NCBI RefSeq assembly: GCF_021130785.1
Contig: NC_060210.1
Span: forward strand, 186,194,501 to 186,258,500
Direction: 5' to 3'
Source: Homalodisca vitripennis
Lineage: Eukaryota; Arthropoda; Insecta; Hemiptera; Cicadellidae
Length of the DNA: 64,000 bases
Shown here: one piece after another, positions 1-11,862 of the stretch
How the letters are laid out: every line of letters starts with the position of its first letter
Numbering within the stretch: the first letter of the stretch is position 1
Translations under genes and position numbers: made by a program
The notes under the pieces: generated by a model
What the model was told of the DNA's origin: nothing
What the model saw: only the letters and a program-made list of their open reading frames with translations
Databases searched by the model: none

Positions 1-13
1 TGCTAATGCAAAA

Positions 14-916
14 GTGGGCAAAGAAAACTATTGGACAGAAGTAGCTGGAAAGGAGAGTTTACATGATTCAGCAAATGAAAACGGGTTGAGACTGCTCACT
101 TTAGCTAGTTCAACAAATATGAAATTATGTAGCACAATGTTCCCAAGGAAAAGAATTCACAAAGCTACATGGGTTTCTCCAGATGGGAAAACAAGCAACC
201 AAATTGATCATGTATTAGTAGACAATAGACATTATAGCAGCATTACAAATGTGCGCACAGTCAGAGGCGCAGAATTTGGTACAGACCACTATTTAGTCTT
301 AATTAGCTTAAGACAAAGAATAAATGTGAATAAAAAGAGAACACCTAGGAAAGAACAATTAGCGTCTGACAAAATAACAATACCAGAAGTGCAGAGGGAA
401 TTTAAAATTAAATTGAGTAATAGATTCCAAATATTGGAAGATGAAAGCAAAGAGACACAAATGACTGAGTCAGACAAGATTGGAAAACCATGGAAAAATT
501 TACAAACTATAGTCACTGAAACAGTAAAGGAAGTGTGTGGCACAAAGGAAAATATGAAGAAGAATCCTTGGCTCTTACAGAGGATATGCAGGACAGCCGT
601 AAACAAGAGAAGAGAAATAAAGCACAGGTGGTTAGCAAGCAGGAACAATGTGGATGAAGAAGGCAGAAGAATGACAGAACGACTTAGGACAGAATACTGT
701 GAAGCTAACAGAAATACCAGAGTGGTACTTAGACGAGCGAAAAGAGAATTCCTAAACGGAAAACTTACCAAGGCTGAGAATGACAGAACAGCAAATAACG
801 CAAGAGATTTTTTACAGAAAACAATCCGTTTTTTCAAACAAGGCGTCTCAGCAAAAAGCTATGGCATAAAAGACAAAAATGGACAGTTAGTGATGGACAA
901 AGAAATCAGGGGTTAA
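14..916 (+). pseudogene. LINE endonuclease domain and linker to RT (fragment)
   Basis: An open stretch of about 300 codons ending in a stop at 914-916. The N-terminal third shows hallmarks of the exonuclease-endonuclease-phosphatase fold of LINEs: TWVSPDGKTSNQIDHVLVD at about residues 55-73, followed by RGAEFGTDHYLV at about residues 84-95, where the TDH corresponds to the catalytic SDH of this family. In active elements this domain nicks target DNA to prime reverse transcription. The remainder is Lys/Arg/Glu-rich and fits the linker before the RT. The start shown is only where an ATG lies near the window edge; the real ORF began earlier. A break separates it from the RT domain. Confidence 0.8.
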
Positions 917-1059
917 AGTGTGGAAAGACTACTTTGAAGAACTCCTGAATTGTGGACCACTGTACAAACAGAAGCGTTGACGATGAATTAAATTACCAAC
1001 ATGTACAACCGGAGGTGATGCCACCCTCTACGCAAGAAGTAGAAGACGCGGTAGGGGGT

Positions 1060-2440
1060 AGCGAAGCTTAAATGCAATAAGGCTCTGGTGAAGACGGAAT
1101 TACAAGTGAGATTATTAAAAGTGGAGGAAAATTCCTGATAAAGAAATACATAAACTTATTACAAAAGTATGGGAAGAGGAAATTATACCGGAGGTATGGA
1201 GAGAAGCAGTGGTAATTCCTCTGCACAAAAAGGGGGATAAACAATTATGTTTCTAATTATAGAGGAATATCTCTTTTGAACACCGTCTACAGGATATTTT
1301 CAAAAATATTACTATCAAGATTAAGTCCTTATACTGAAGCAATAATTGATGAACAGCAATCAGGATTTATGAAAGGCAGGTCCACAATAGATCAAATTTT
1401 CCTACTTAAACAGGCAATCTCAAAATATTATGAGTTCAACAAAGGCTTCTATGGAATTTTTATAGACTTCAAGAAAGCTTATGACAGCATAGATAGGAAA
1501 TGCTCTATTCAAGAAGATGGAAAAAACATGGAATCCCGCAAAAAACTGATAAGACTGTCAAAAATGTGTATAAGTGACTCAAAGGCCAAAATAAGAATAG
1601 ATGGAGAAATGTCGGAAAACTTCCTTATCAACACTGGAGTAAGACAGGGAGATGGGATTTCTCCCACTCTCTTCAACCTGGCTGTGGAAGAGGGCATTAC
1701 AAAAAGTTAAAAGACTACAAAGAGGGGTTAAATTAGGAGTGGACCTGAACGTAATGGCATTTGCGGATGATGTAGTGATCTTGTCAGAAAGTTTGGATGA
1801 CCTCTCCACACTAACAAAAAGTTTTATTAAAGAATGTCAAACAGTAGGCTTAGAGCTAAATGAAGATAAAACTAAAATTATTCATTTTGGAAGACATGCT
1901 GGAAATGTTGAGAGCAAACTTAAGCATTGATAACTACTCGATTGGCTGGGTAGAAAGTTTTAAATATTTGGGTGTAACAATAAACAGCAAAAACGTGGAG
2001 GATATAGAGATACAAAGCAAATTAGCTAATGGCAAATAGGTGTCTTGGGGCGTGTACAAAAACTCTTTACGTCAAAGATTGTTGTCACAATGCTCCAAAA
2101 TAAGAATTTATAAAACAATCATTCAACCAGTCCTAATGTATGGAAGTGAAACATGGACATTAACGAAGAAAAATGAGGGGCGGTTGATTGTTTTTGAGAA
2201 TAAAGTTCTCCGAAAAATATTTGGACCAATATGTGATGAAGGGGTGTGGCGAATCAGAAAAAATAGAGAATTACGCAATGTATACCAAGATCCTGATATT
2301 GTGGCGTTGGTGAAGGCAAAGAGAATTAGCTGGCTAGGACTGTACATCGGAGACAGGAGGGCACAAGGTTTAAAAGAGGTCTACCAGGCAGGCGGTTACC
2401 GGCAGGAAGGCGCCCTTTGGGTAGGCCAAAGATAAGATGG
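1060..2440 (+). pseudogene. LINE reverse transcriptase, frameshifted
   Basis: The RT palm is recognisable across at least three frames. At 1276-1500 it reads as the segment containing SGFMKGRSTIDQI and FIDFKKAYDSID, the fingers and motif A region with its catalytic Asp. At 1630-1690 comes VRQGDGISPTLFNL (motif B). At 1752-1790 comes FADDVVILSES (motif C, with the DD pair). A frame change at about 1650-1700 splits motif B from motif C. Residues from 2040 onward match the usual post-RT region (LMYGSETWTLT, then KAKRISWLG). Family knowledge: this RT copies element RNA at the nicked target. The copy cannot make a full protein. Confidence 0.85.
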
Positions 2441-2570
2441 TGCGATCAAGTGGTCGAAGATGTGACCCGGTGTGGAGGGTCTGTGGATCTGGCGGAAGAC
2501 AGGGTGGCGTGGAAGAGGCTCATAGACGAGGCAAAGAATCGACTGAGATTTTGTTACGGCCCCGGCAGTA

Positions 2571-2607
2571 AGTAAGTAAGTAAGTAAATAAATAAAAACA
2601 GAAATGA
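2571..2607 (+). repeat. (TAAG)n / (TAAA)n LINE 3' tail
   Basis: About six TAAG units grading into TAAA units directly follow the RT-derived sequence. RTE-type LINEs often end in short tandem repeats rather than a simple poly-A tail, so this marks the 3' end of the element. Confidence 0.8.
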
Positions 2608-3529
2608 ACTAAAGGAAACTTTAAATAAAAAATAAAAACAGATGCTACGTCTGTTCTCATTCCTCAAGTAGAGAATAGAAGAGGAAGGATACAACATTTG
2701 AATGTAAAGAGTGTGGTGTGCCACTGTGTATACATCCATGTTTCGAGCACTTTCACACAAAAAACTAATTTTAGCCTTTGTGTTTTCTCAACAAAAGTAA
2801 ATGTTAGCTTTTTATAGTAATAATATCTGATTTTCATTAAAAAATAAAACAACATTTTTCTTACTATTTTGGGAGTGTATTATGTTTCACATCCTTACTC
2901 CTATGAACACATGATGTAGTGACGTTCCAGAACGTCATTACTCCTTAAAGGGTTAAAAGGTTTCACAAAAGAAACAGAAAATTATAGGCAAATCACATCA
3001 AAGTGATAAAAAATCCACATAAAAGTTTAAAAAATAACTCACAAGTCTTCTAAAATGTTTAACCTCTCACAACGGAAATAAGTGGTAGAATACTTTATAT
3101 ATGCAATTGAAGCAAATGTTAAAAAAAAGGAACATGCTTTAGAAGGAAAACAAAGAGTCCAGATGGACATGAAGTGATGCTTACTTAGCTAGTAGCTAGA
3201 AAGGAGTAATATGATCTGTCCTTAGTGGGTCGCCCAAGATGTCAAAGTCAGAGCCTGATTGATATTTGACTTCACATTACTCGTGACTGTAATTATTGAT
3301 TGTTTTTAATATTTAACAAGTTGCGTATCAAGTTGTTTGAGCATGAGTGCCCCAGCGGTTATGAATTATTTGTGGTGGCATGGTGGCCAAACTGCAAAGT
3401 GTGTAGCACCACTCCACTCACACACAGTATTTACTTAAACCTACAAAATGGCGTAAAATTTGGTTTTAAACATAATATTAGCGTTATCATACTGTAAAAC
3501 CATACAATCATTACTAATACATTCATATA
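2608..3529. other. AT-rich spacer, no gene seen
   Basis: No convincing open frame, RNA gene or repeat was recognised between the LINE tail and the mariner element. The short frames present look like chance openings. Confidence 0.5.
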
Positions 3530-4418
3530 CGAGGTCTGTTCAAAAAAATATTGCGACTTTCTAATTTCCGCGGGTTACGTTATATTAGTTTTTTAATTTT
3601 TTTGTGCCATTATGTTGGTACACATGTCTCTGACATATGCTATCACGTTCGGCCATTTTGAATTTTCAGTTAATTGTTGACAGCTGATTTACTTGCATGT
3701 GTCTTGGCTTGTTTTCGATTTGTGCATAATCGAAAATGGATCAAAGAATTGTATCAAATGTTGTGTTAAAAATTAAATTAAGTGTGCTGATGTATTTCGA
3801 ATGTTGACTGTGGCTTATGGAGAAGTAACCTTGGATCAACGTTTATTGGTGGTACAAAACATTCTGAGAGGGGCGAGAAGATGTGAACAACAAACAGTGT
3901 GCCAGACGTTTTTTTTTCGATTACAGGGGCATGGTGCATCATGAGTTCTTGCCACAGGGTAGAACTGTAAATAACAATTGATATTTATGTGCAATTTGCA
4001 TGAAGCAATCCGCTAGAAATGCCTGGATTTATAGAAGAACAAAAATTGGCTTTTGCACCAAGATAACGCCTCTGCTCATATATCATCACTTGTACATGAT
4101 TTTTTGGCAAAAAAAACCACACACTAATGATGCCGCAGCAACGGTATTCCCCAGATCTGGCCCCCTGTGACTTTCTCTTGTTCCCGAAACTGAAGAAGCC
4201 TATGAAAGGAAGACGCTAAGCTACGATTGACTAGATAAAGACGGCATTGAAGGAAAGCATAACATAAAAACGACTTTTTGAAGTGCTTTGAGGATTGGAA
4301 GAAACATTGGCATAAGTGTATGAAGATTACTTTGAAAGGGACAAAGTTAAGATTGATGAATAAATAAATAATTTTAGAAAAATAAACAAAAGTTGCAATA
4401 TTTTTGGAACAGACTGTA
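3530..4418 (+). mobile_element. mariner-family DNA transposon, internally decayed
   Basis: The ends are inverted repeats of about 30 bp: the left begins CGAGGTCTGTTCAAAAAAAT, and the right end, read in reverse complement, begins TACAGTCTGTTCCAAAAATA. Each is flanked by TA (3528-3529 and 4419-4420), the target duplication of the mariner/Tc1 superfamily. At 889 bp it is shorter than the roughly 1.3 kb of full mariners, so it carries internal deletions. Confidence 0.9.
3730..4360 (+). pseudogene. mariner transposase remnant
   Basis: No single frame stays open, but translated + strand pieces carry mariner signatures: HQDNASAHIS at about 4055-4088 (second catalytic Asp region), then QQRYSPDLAPCDFLLFPKLK at about 4135-4196, matching the family's YSPDLAPCDFF motif with the third Asp. 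The N-terminal helix-turn-helix half is mostly deleted. Stops and frameshifts make it non-functional. In living elements this enzyme cuts at the inverted repeats and inserts at TA. Confidence 0.85.
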
Positions 4419-4420
4419 TA

Positions 4421-7400
4421 TCTAATAATAAGAGAATAACAAGTGAGATAGCGCTGCCAGATCCAGTATGAGCTCAATTAGGAACATAATAATGTGATCT
4501 GTTGAGTAATTAATAGAAGTTTACTTGCTAGAACCTATGATGAGCTAAGCTGTAAATGTTGCTCCATGGAGAGATATCTCGTCAGCAATCTTCGTTTTAA
4601 TGGGTTAAAACTTTGGAGACCAGACTTAAATTTTCATCTAAAAAAAAAAATCCAGAATAAAAATGAAAACAAGATTTCACAAAATTTTCGAATGAATCCT
4701 CTCTACAGATTTTTACCTGACATCTGCGCAGTCTTTCATAAAGACAGCATGGCAAGAATTTTACTTTTCAAATGCCTGATGAAAGTCTTATAAATGGTTC
4801 AATCAATCATTTGTTTGATAAGATTGATCAGTGATATGGACTTTCTTTCTTTATCTGTTGTATGGGAGAGATAAATTTGTTTTATGAACTTGAAAACCAT
4901 TGCACATAATATTAAAGTTGTCAACAATACAATTTATTTATTTAAGTTTGTCTGTTACTGAATGATAGTCCAGGTATCGATTATTTAGGGGCATCTGTTA
5001 TAGTAATCTGTCCCATATAACCTACTTATAAATCTCCTGGTAACTTCTAAAACTTCTTAAAAACAAATACTGTAAACATTTTTTACAGCTAACAGAACTA
5101 GGTAATATTATTAGAGTTGAGTTAGTGGTAGTTGTTATGTTTAACCACAAGACACTTTTGTATGTACACAATTCTGGTTGATGTAGCACTGACCATAAAC
5201 TGCAAAGATAACCTATCAGAGAAAGATAAGACACAAACAATAGAACGGGACGAAAAGCATACAAATAGAACACAATAATATTTCCAATTTCTAAACTACA
5301 AAAACATTGTTATTTGCAACAAACACCTCATAAAACCATATCATAAGCTACAATGTTTTCAGCTAGAAAATAAACTGATATACAACTCTAAGAATAAAAT
5401 GGAAGAGTTAACCAAGTTTTGAGTTTTTAGAACTTTTCTTTCAAGAGTTAATGCACAAATGGACAGATGTACAGGCATACGGACGGATGGATTGCCCTTT
5501 GATCCCAAAATCGACAGCACTTTTTATTGCACCAATAAGAACACATATAGGTACTTAATTTCAAGTCTCTAGGAGCCTTCTAACAAGAGTTATCGCACAG
5601 AGGAACGGACAACGACATAATTATAAGGAAGCCCTGTAGAGTCAACATAATGGAATTCAACTTAAGTAGATGTCACTGATATCCCTTTCAATACACTCAT
5701 GGCTGACACAGACTATAACAAATCCAGTTGATGTGCCCTGTACTGCTGGTGACAATGAAAAACATCTCTTGAGATACTTTATTACGGTAACAAATCAACA
5801 ATTCAGAAGATCTTAGTATGAATGTCCCAGGCCATCAGTGTATGCTGTGGCAGCTCCTTAGATACTGCTCCGTATTACTGGTAACAAACAAAAAATATTC
5901 CTCAAAATAATCAAAATCACAATTCAAGCTCACATCTAATTCAAGCGCTTGTAAAATTAAGTCTTTCTATTTCTATATCGGTATTAACAAACTACATTCC
6001 TTAGGACTCTTTTATGTAAAAAATTTGTGTCATACATTATAAACTGAAAAAATTGTGCATATTATAAATGAATAGAAACAAATAAAACATTTATGCATTA
6101 TTATGAGTAAGGTGTGTCGTATATAAAGTAAGTCATATCGCTTTAGAAAACATACTGACAAGAAATATCATAATATGTCGAGGATAAATGAATGGAAGCT
6201 TATGTTACTATTTATGTAGTTGTATGTCGGACATAAGTCACCAGATCTGCAGTGATGCCAACTGTGATATTTAGGTACCACATGTTGAGCGCACAAGAGT
6301 TGTATTTTCTGTTACTGTGCCTTTTTGTAGCTATGGTTTTTAATACAGAAGTATTTATTGATAAAGTTGAAAAGACCTTCTTGGTGGAATACTTCTAAAA
6401 AAATAATGGTCAGAGATATTTCATGTATTTGATCCGAAGTTTGATGTAGTGAGTCTTAAATGAGAATCATAAATCTGTAACTTAAAAATAATTTGCATGG
6501 ATCTATTATATTATTTAATTACTACATTATGATTAATATAAAATTTCTTACACAACTAGTAGGGAAAATTGGCAACGTCACATTGAAAATGTTATATAAA
6601 TTGTTAAATATGGATAGTTTAAGTTTGGTAAGTTAAATATAAAAATTAAATTAGTTAAGGCATAAATCATAATTAACATAATGGTGGTAGATAACATAAA
6701 ACATTTACTATTTTACTTGCTTCATGTAGGCCTACAGAAATTGTCCATAGTAACACTTGCAATAAACAAGACCTGATGTCCTTGACACCCATAACTAAAC
6801 TGTGGAGGTTATACCTTTAACAAAGCTCAGTTATGCGTAAATAATACTTTTTACTAACTTCTAACTTTTCATAGCTGGTACATACTACATCTACCTCATT
6901 TGGATAAATTAAATTGACTGACTACACTTCTGTTTATAAATTTTCGGTTTCTATTGTCAAGGATCCATTACGGTTTTTGAGATTCATTTGTTTTATATTC
7001 AGCAAAAAGGTATTTTTACTGTTTTGTCGTCATTTGAATATGACAACTTATTTGATACAATAAACTATTTCAATGTTTATAATTTTTAAATTATAATATT
7101 CTCAATGCAGTAACCTTTTAATCATATTTGGTTTAACCAAGTCTGCTCAAACTGCTGGTGACGAATGAAAAACCCATTGATACCAATCAAAAATAATCTT
7201 AATAGATAGTAACGATAAAGAAATAAATAGAAATCCAGAGGGTCGATAATGAGTTGAACTATCAGAAACACATGGAAAAATAGCTATGATAAAAATCAAC
7301 AATACTTTTGTAGTTACACATAAATCATTTGTTATATTCAATTTTGAGAAACACAATTTAAATTATGGAACCAATTTGTTGACCAACTTAAGGAAGAATT

Positions 7401-7753
7401 ACTTCATGTGGCAAAAATAGCAGATGAATAATCCATTGAGAATTAAAAAATATAACCATTGAATGAACCATTCTTCTCGAATTTGGACACTCATTCATAA
7501 CATATTAAGCCATGATAAAACAATAAAAATGACACGCTGAAAACAAAATAAATTCGTTTTTAAATTATCATGTAGAATCCAAGAAAGGAGCTATAAAATC
7601 AAAAAAGTAGTTATATAATCAGAGGACTAACCTCAAAAGTTATTAATATTAATAAGGTAATATAATTTTGTAAAAAACACCTACAGATAGTACTTAATAA
7701 TTTTGAATCATTCTGTATATATCTTAATATTAATACACCTGAAGTTATAGTAT
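4421..7753. other. AT-rich intergenic stretch, no gene seen
   Basis: Apart from a fold-back repeat fragment at about 5690-5945 (listed separately) nothing coding was recognised in 3.3 kb. Open frames in it are short, isolated and without family motifs. Confidence 0.5.
5690..5945. repeat. Decayed copy of a dispersed fold-back repeat
   Basis: The phrase CCAGGCCATCAGTGTATGCT near 5827, flanked by inverted pieces ending in CAAGCTCACATCT, corresponds to the repeats at about 12095-12450 and 30528-30745. This is the most degraded of the three copies. Confidence 0.5.
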
Positions 7754-7761
7754 ACTACGAT

Positions 7762-8306
7762 CAGGGCTGGATTTACATATGGGCTGAATGGGCTATAGCC
7801 CAGGGCGGCAGAATTCAGGGAGCAGCAAATTTTGGTAAAAAAGTCAAAAATAAATTATTCCATAAGTTAAAAATATAAATTTCAGATGACCTAAATCCTA
7901 AATCTAAGTATTATTAAAATCAGGGTCTAGTTATTGTATTGTAATTCCTAAATATATCTTCTCTAATTTGACTGTCCTTAATCCAACAGAATTTTTTCGA
8001 CTTTCTTATCATGATTTTTTAGTAATTTGCCAGTTGATAAATGTTGTGACATCTCATATTTTATGGTAAAAATAATAACTGCAAATATAAGAAGCGTAAC
8101 TTCAATAACCTGTTTCAATTGACAGGTTTAACCACTGTCAATTATTTCAATTCAACCTATTATATTTCAGTTTTATTACAAGCTTAGCGTAGCCGTCTCG
8201 CTGCTGCCGACGTAGCGTTGACCCACCGCAGTACCAAGGTAAGCCTACATGGTTTTCGGCAAATTGTGGATAGCCCAGGGGCGGTAAACCTTCAAATCCA
8301 CCTCTG
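7762..8306. mobile_element. hAT-superfamily MITE with perfect 8-bp target duplication
   Basis: The element starts CAGGGCTGGATTT and ends AAATCCACCTCTG, inverted repeats agreeing at 11 of 13 positions. It is flanked on both sides by ACTACGAT (7754-7761 and 8307-8314). An exact 8-bp duplication and CAG...CTG ends are hallmarks of hAT transposons. At 545 bp with no transposase-like frame it is non-autonomous. Confidence 0.92.
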
Positions 8307-8314
8307 ACTACGAT

Positions 8315-8874
8315 ACAGGTGTTTTAATTATTGTTGTGTCAATTTTATGTAAGTTTAAAATCACGATGAACTGAGGTTGTGTAGTAAAAGGTAATAATAA
8401 GATAGGTTGGCATAAAAAAATGATTGAACAATAATTTACTGAAAAAAATTGGGTGCTACATATTATTTACATTTAGTAGCATTATACCAATAGTTATTGT
8501 ATGAACATAGCACTTCCTTTTCTGTTTCTTTAAAAACATTATTAATCTATAAGCGGTGTACAATACAACAGTTCGATCACAATATGATTATGTTAGCAAA
8601 ACTGTATAAAAGTATGCCCTCGCTTCTACAATACAATCAGCCAGTATAAAAGAATTTCATCGGAACAGCAAACTACATCTGACATTTATTTCCTACTGAA
8701 TATATATTTGCCGTACCGACACAATTGCATACCGAACATTTAACACCATTTGTAGTACCACATGAAAAACTTCAATTTTCAAAACGTAAACAAAATGTTA
8801 TTTAATTTAAAAGTGACATCATCTAAATTAAAACTGTGTTTATCGTCGTTTCAATATGTCTGTTTTCTTGTTAC
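8315..8874. other. AT-rich spacer, no gene seen
   Basis: Nothing recognised between the hAT MITE and the first Merlin-like element. Confidence 0.5.
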
Positions 8875-9184
8875 AATTTATTTAATACTTAATAATGAGA
8901 TTTTGGGTAGAGTATGATAAGCGGACCCGGTTTTGTTATGGTGAAATCATCAAACGATATTTAATTATTATACCCATTGATATAATCAACCAATAGTAAT
9001 GAATTTGAAAAATTACAAAATCACCATTTAATTTATTTAATACTTAATAATGAGATTTTGGGTAGAGTATGATAAGCGGACCCGGTTTTGTTATGATGAA
9101 ATTATCAAACGATATTTAATTATTACACCCATTGATATAATCAACCAATAGTAATGTATTTGAACAATTACTAAATCACCATTT
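8875..9184 (+). repeat. Tandem duplication, 2 x 155 bp
   Basis: 8875-9029 and 9030-9184 are near-identical copies with only a few substitutions. Each contains about 22 bp of host flank, the octamer GAGATTTT and the first roughly 125 bp of the Merlin-like MITE. The duplication therefore happened after the MITE inserted. Confidence 0.9.
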
Positions 9185-9532
9185 AAGTGTATCATTTAAA
9201 TTAAAAAAGATAGTTAAACTTGTAAAACTGTACAGAACAACACTTAAAAATGATTTACTGAGTTTTTCTCGGTTTCAAGATATTTGTTTGTTTTGTTGTT
9301 GTTTTTTCTATTTTTTAAATGACTTTTTCCTATCACCTGTCTTAATTTTTTGATTGATGAATGGTTATGGGTTTTTTAAATCATTTATGACATTACATTA
9401 TTGTTTAAACTATTTCTATTAATTTGAAACATGTGACTTTATTTAGATACGTTTATAGTTCTTTTATTCAATATATGAAGTATTGATGATTGTAATCAAT
9501 ACAAAACCGGGTCCGCTTATCGTACTTTGCCC
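8905..9532 (+). mobile_element. Merlin-like MITE, copy 1
   Basis: The left end begins GGGTAGAGTATGATAAGCGG. The right end, reverse-complemented, begins GGGCAAAGTACGATAAGCGG. The octamer GAGATTTT flanks both sides exactly (8897-8904 and 9533-9540). G-rich ends with an 8-bp duplication fit the Merlin superfamily, a call supported by the zinc-ribbon-like frame inside the sister copy at 13073-13648. The 5' part is partially repeated by the local tandem duplication. No coding frame remains here. Confidence 0.75.
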
Positions 9533-9540
9533 GAGATTTT

Positions 9541-10080
9541 ACCACTAACTCACATGTCCTGTGAGCCCCTTTTGTGTTGTTTTATCGTTATAGCCCCTTT
9601 TTAAGTTTTATGAAGTTACTTTATTAAATGAATTAATTTAATATCAAACATATGACTTCCACTTTGTATTAAGTATACTTAGTGATGTTGGTTTATACTT
9701 CTGTTTGATATACTATATATCGAGGAATATACTATGCAATATAAAAACCAGGCCTGCTATTCATACTCTGCCTTTTTGACTATTTTTGGGTTATTTCATC
9801 TTTTCTGATACCTGTATTTGTCACAAAAATGTAATGAAAACCTTAACTTCGTAATAAATTTCAATAGTAAAGAATTAGAGTTGATAGAATAACTTTAGAG
9901 AATTAGTATTACTATTTTGCCACTCCCGCGATTACCCCGTTCACTGCAGTAAACAGGATAATGAAGATTAATGGATGCGGAGAATTTGGAAGCCTTGTGT
10001 ATAACTATGCATGACAGTCCAAACTGGGCCAGCATATGCGGACTAGGTTTTTTTATATAGTTTACTATAATCATCTATAG

Positions 10081-10145
<65 letters not shown>

Positions 10146-10640
10146 AATAATAGATCTCAAATAATAGATCTATCAATGTATCTAAAATACTAAATAAAAG
10201 TCATACGTACGTTTGAAACTAAAAGAAATAATTTAATATAACAATCACGTAATTAATAAAGAAACCTTAATCACAAAACACAGAATTAGAACAGGTTATA
10301 CAACAAATCTCAACAAAACCAAGGATTGAAACCAAAGAAAACACATTTTATCATTTTTAATGCTATTAGATTGATTTTTTGAAGTTATCAATAACTTTTA
10401 TTTAGATGAAGTTACTTTTAAATCAAAATATTATTTATAATCTGAAACTGTGTTTGTTTTCAGTAGGTACAGATGAAGTTATTGTCATAATTTTAATCAG
10501 CATTGGTTGATTATATCAATAGATGTAATTATGCAATATTTATTGTTTGTTAATATCGATACAAAAGAACCGGTTCTACATACCATAGCCATTTTATGTG
10601 TCAATTTCATTTTTACTACGACTTATTTAATTGCTAGGGT
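9541..10640. repeat. Decayed Merlin-like end fragments and AT-rich sequence
   Basis: Sequence at about 9745-9775 (AAAACCAGGCCTGCTATTCA) resembles a right-hand end of the MITE family. About 10028-10055 resembles a left-hand end and about 10565-10600 a right-hand end, suggesting one older copy spanning about 10.02-10.60 kb. The divergence is too high for target duplications to be defined. No gene was seen. Confidence 0.45.
10083..10142. repeat. (TA)30 microsatellite
   Basis: Uninterrupted TA dinucleotides for 60 bp inside the decayed MITE region. Confidence 0.98.
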
Positions 10641-10644
10641 ATAG

Positions 10645-11262
10645 GACTGGGGTGCAATATAATAAGTGGCCACTACGACAAAATCATCGATATTCATGAG
10701 TAACGAATCTCGATACAACTACTGAAAACTAATGACCTTATAAGTATTTCAAATTGCAGTATAGTTTGGCTGTTTTTAAATAGTATCTCAAAAGTAATAA
10801 TTTAATGATGAATAAAAAACTAAGCTATGTATATTTATGAAATGAACAAACGAAATAGTGTAACATTTAGTTACTTTTTAATATTTTGAAGGATAAATAG
10901 ACAATAAACGTGTCTGCTGACACGATGTGACACAAATTACACATGTATATCGCCATTGCACTTGCGGCCAATGGCCATTAGTCAAATACCAAATCATTTC
11001 AAATTGAATTAGGCTATAGTACAATTAGCGTCCAACAATCAAGTGATCGATAATATCGAATCATCAGTTAGAATAAGTAGAGTCCTTGCTACAACTACTT
11101 ATACCATATTACGGTATATTTCAAATTACAGTATAAAAAGTAATAATGTTATGGTCAATAAAAACCAATCTAGCATATGTATTTATAAAATATAACAAAC
11201 AAAACAGTAAAACATTTACTTACTTTTTACTATTTTGAAGGATAAACTTGTCTGACACAAAT
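10645..11262. repeat. Two direct copies of a MITE-related segment
   Basis: About 10645-10945 and about 11018-11262 are diverged direct repeats of each other; both end in TTTTGAAGGATAAA followed shortly by GTCTG and CTGACAC. The left edge of the second copy also matches, in inverted orientation, about 13658-13712. An older element may therefore span 11018-13712 with later insertions inside it. Confidence 0.6.
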
Positions 11263-11275
11263 AAAACATGTGCAG

Positions 11276-11853
11276 GGTGGACTTTAATAAGTGACATACA
11301 CTCGTTATTCGGTTGTTTCTTTCGAATGGTTTGATGTTTTTATCGGAAGGAATAATTCGATATTACAATTTATTTAACTTAGCATATGGTTTCAACTCAT
11401 TAGTTATAGTGATTTTAATGTAGACAATAAACAGCAAGAAGTAACTAATATTTTGAGACTTTGAAAATGGCGATGGATATGAGGAATATATGTGAGACAT
11501 TTCTAACAAGTGACAAGATTTGTTTAAGTGGCTTTAACATGTAAGTTTGGCTCCTGGTAACCCATGGAGAGAATTCTTTCCTCCATTTCACAAAAGCGGT
11601 TACTCATTGATATCAAGCTGGGCATGTTATAAATATTGTAAGGTTTCTTTGATATCAAAGTCTAGGACAGTTGGTTTTGTAATGTTAGTGTTCAATTTAC
11701 GTTTTAAAATTGTAATGTACGAGATTCTTCTTGTTACGCTAATTTCTTATAACTTATTGTGTACGATTTTACATACCGAAGTTGGATAATACATTGAATT
11801 GTTCGATAAAAACAACCGAATAACGAGTGTAGGCCGCTTATTAAAGTCTCACT
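11276..11853. mobile_element. Merlin-like MITE, divergent subfamily
   Basis: The left end reads GGTGGACTTTAATAAGTGAC. The right end, in reverse complement, reads AGTGAGACTTTAATAAGCGG, and the match continues through ACACTCGTTATTCGGTTGTT. The nonamer CATGTGCAG flanks it exactly at 11267-11275 and 11854-11862. The length is 578 bp, nearly the same as the copy at 13073. The open frame inside has no recognisable motif. Confidence 0.8.
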
Positions 11854-11862
11854 CATGTGCAG

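Larger units (their letters stand above)
1..2607 (+). mobile_element. Non-LTR retrotransposon (RTE-type LINE), decayed, 5' end outside window
   Basis: Read in order on the + strand, this stretch gives the end of an apurinic-like endonuclease domain (14-916), a reverse transcriptase (about 1060-1930), a C-terminal region with the phrase LMYGSETWTLT (about 2040-2440), and a simple-repeat tail of TAAG units (about 2570-2607). That order and the short tandem tail are typical of RTE-like LINEs. Several frameshifts and stops separate the pieces, so the copy is dead. The 5' part lies before the window, and no target duplication can be checked. Clade assignment is from remembered motif style, not from a search. 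Confidence 0.85.

Noticed and set aside
11547..11789. 80-codon frame inside the Merlin-like MITE at 11276
   Set aside because: No zinc ribbon or DDE motif; length and composition fit chance.
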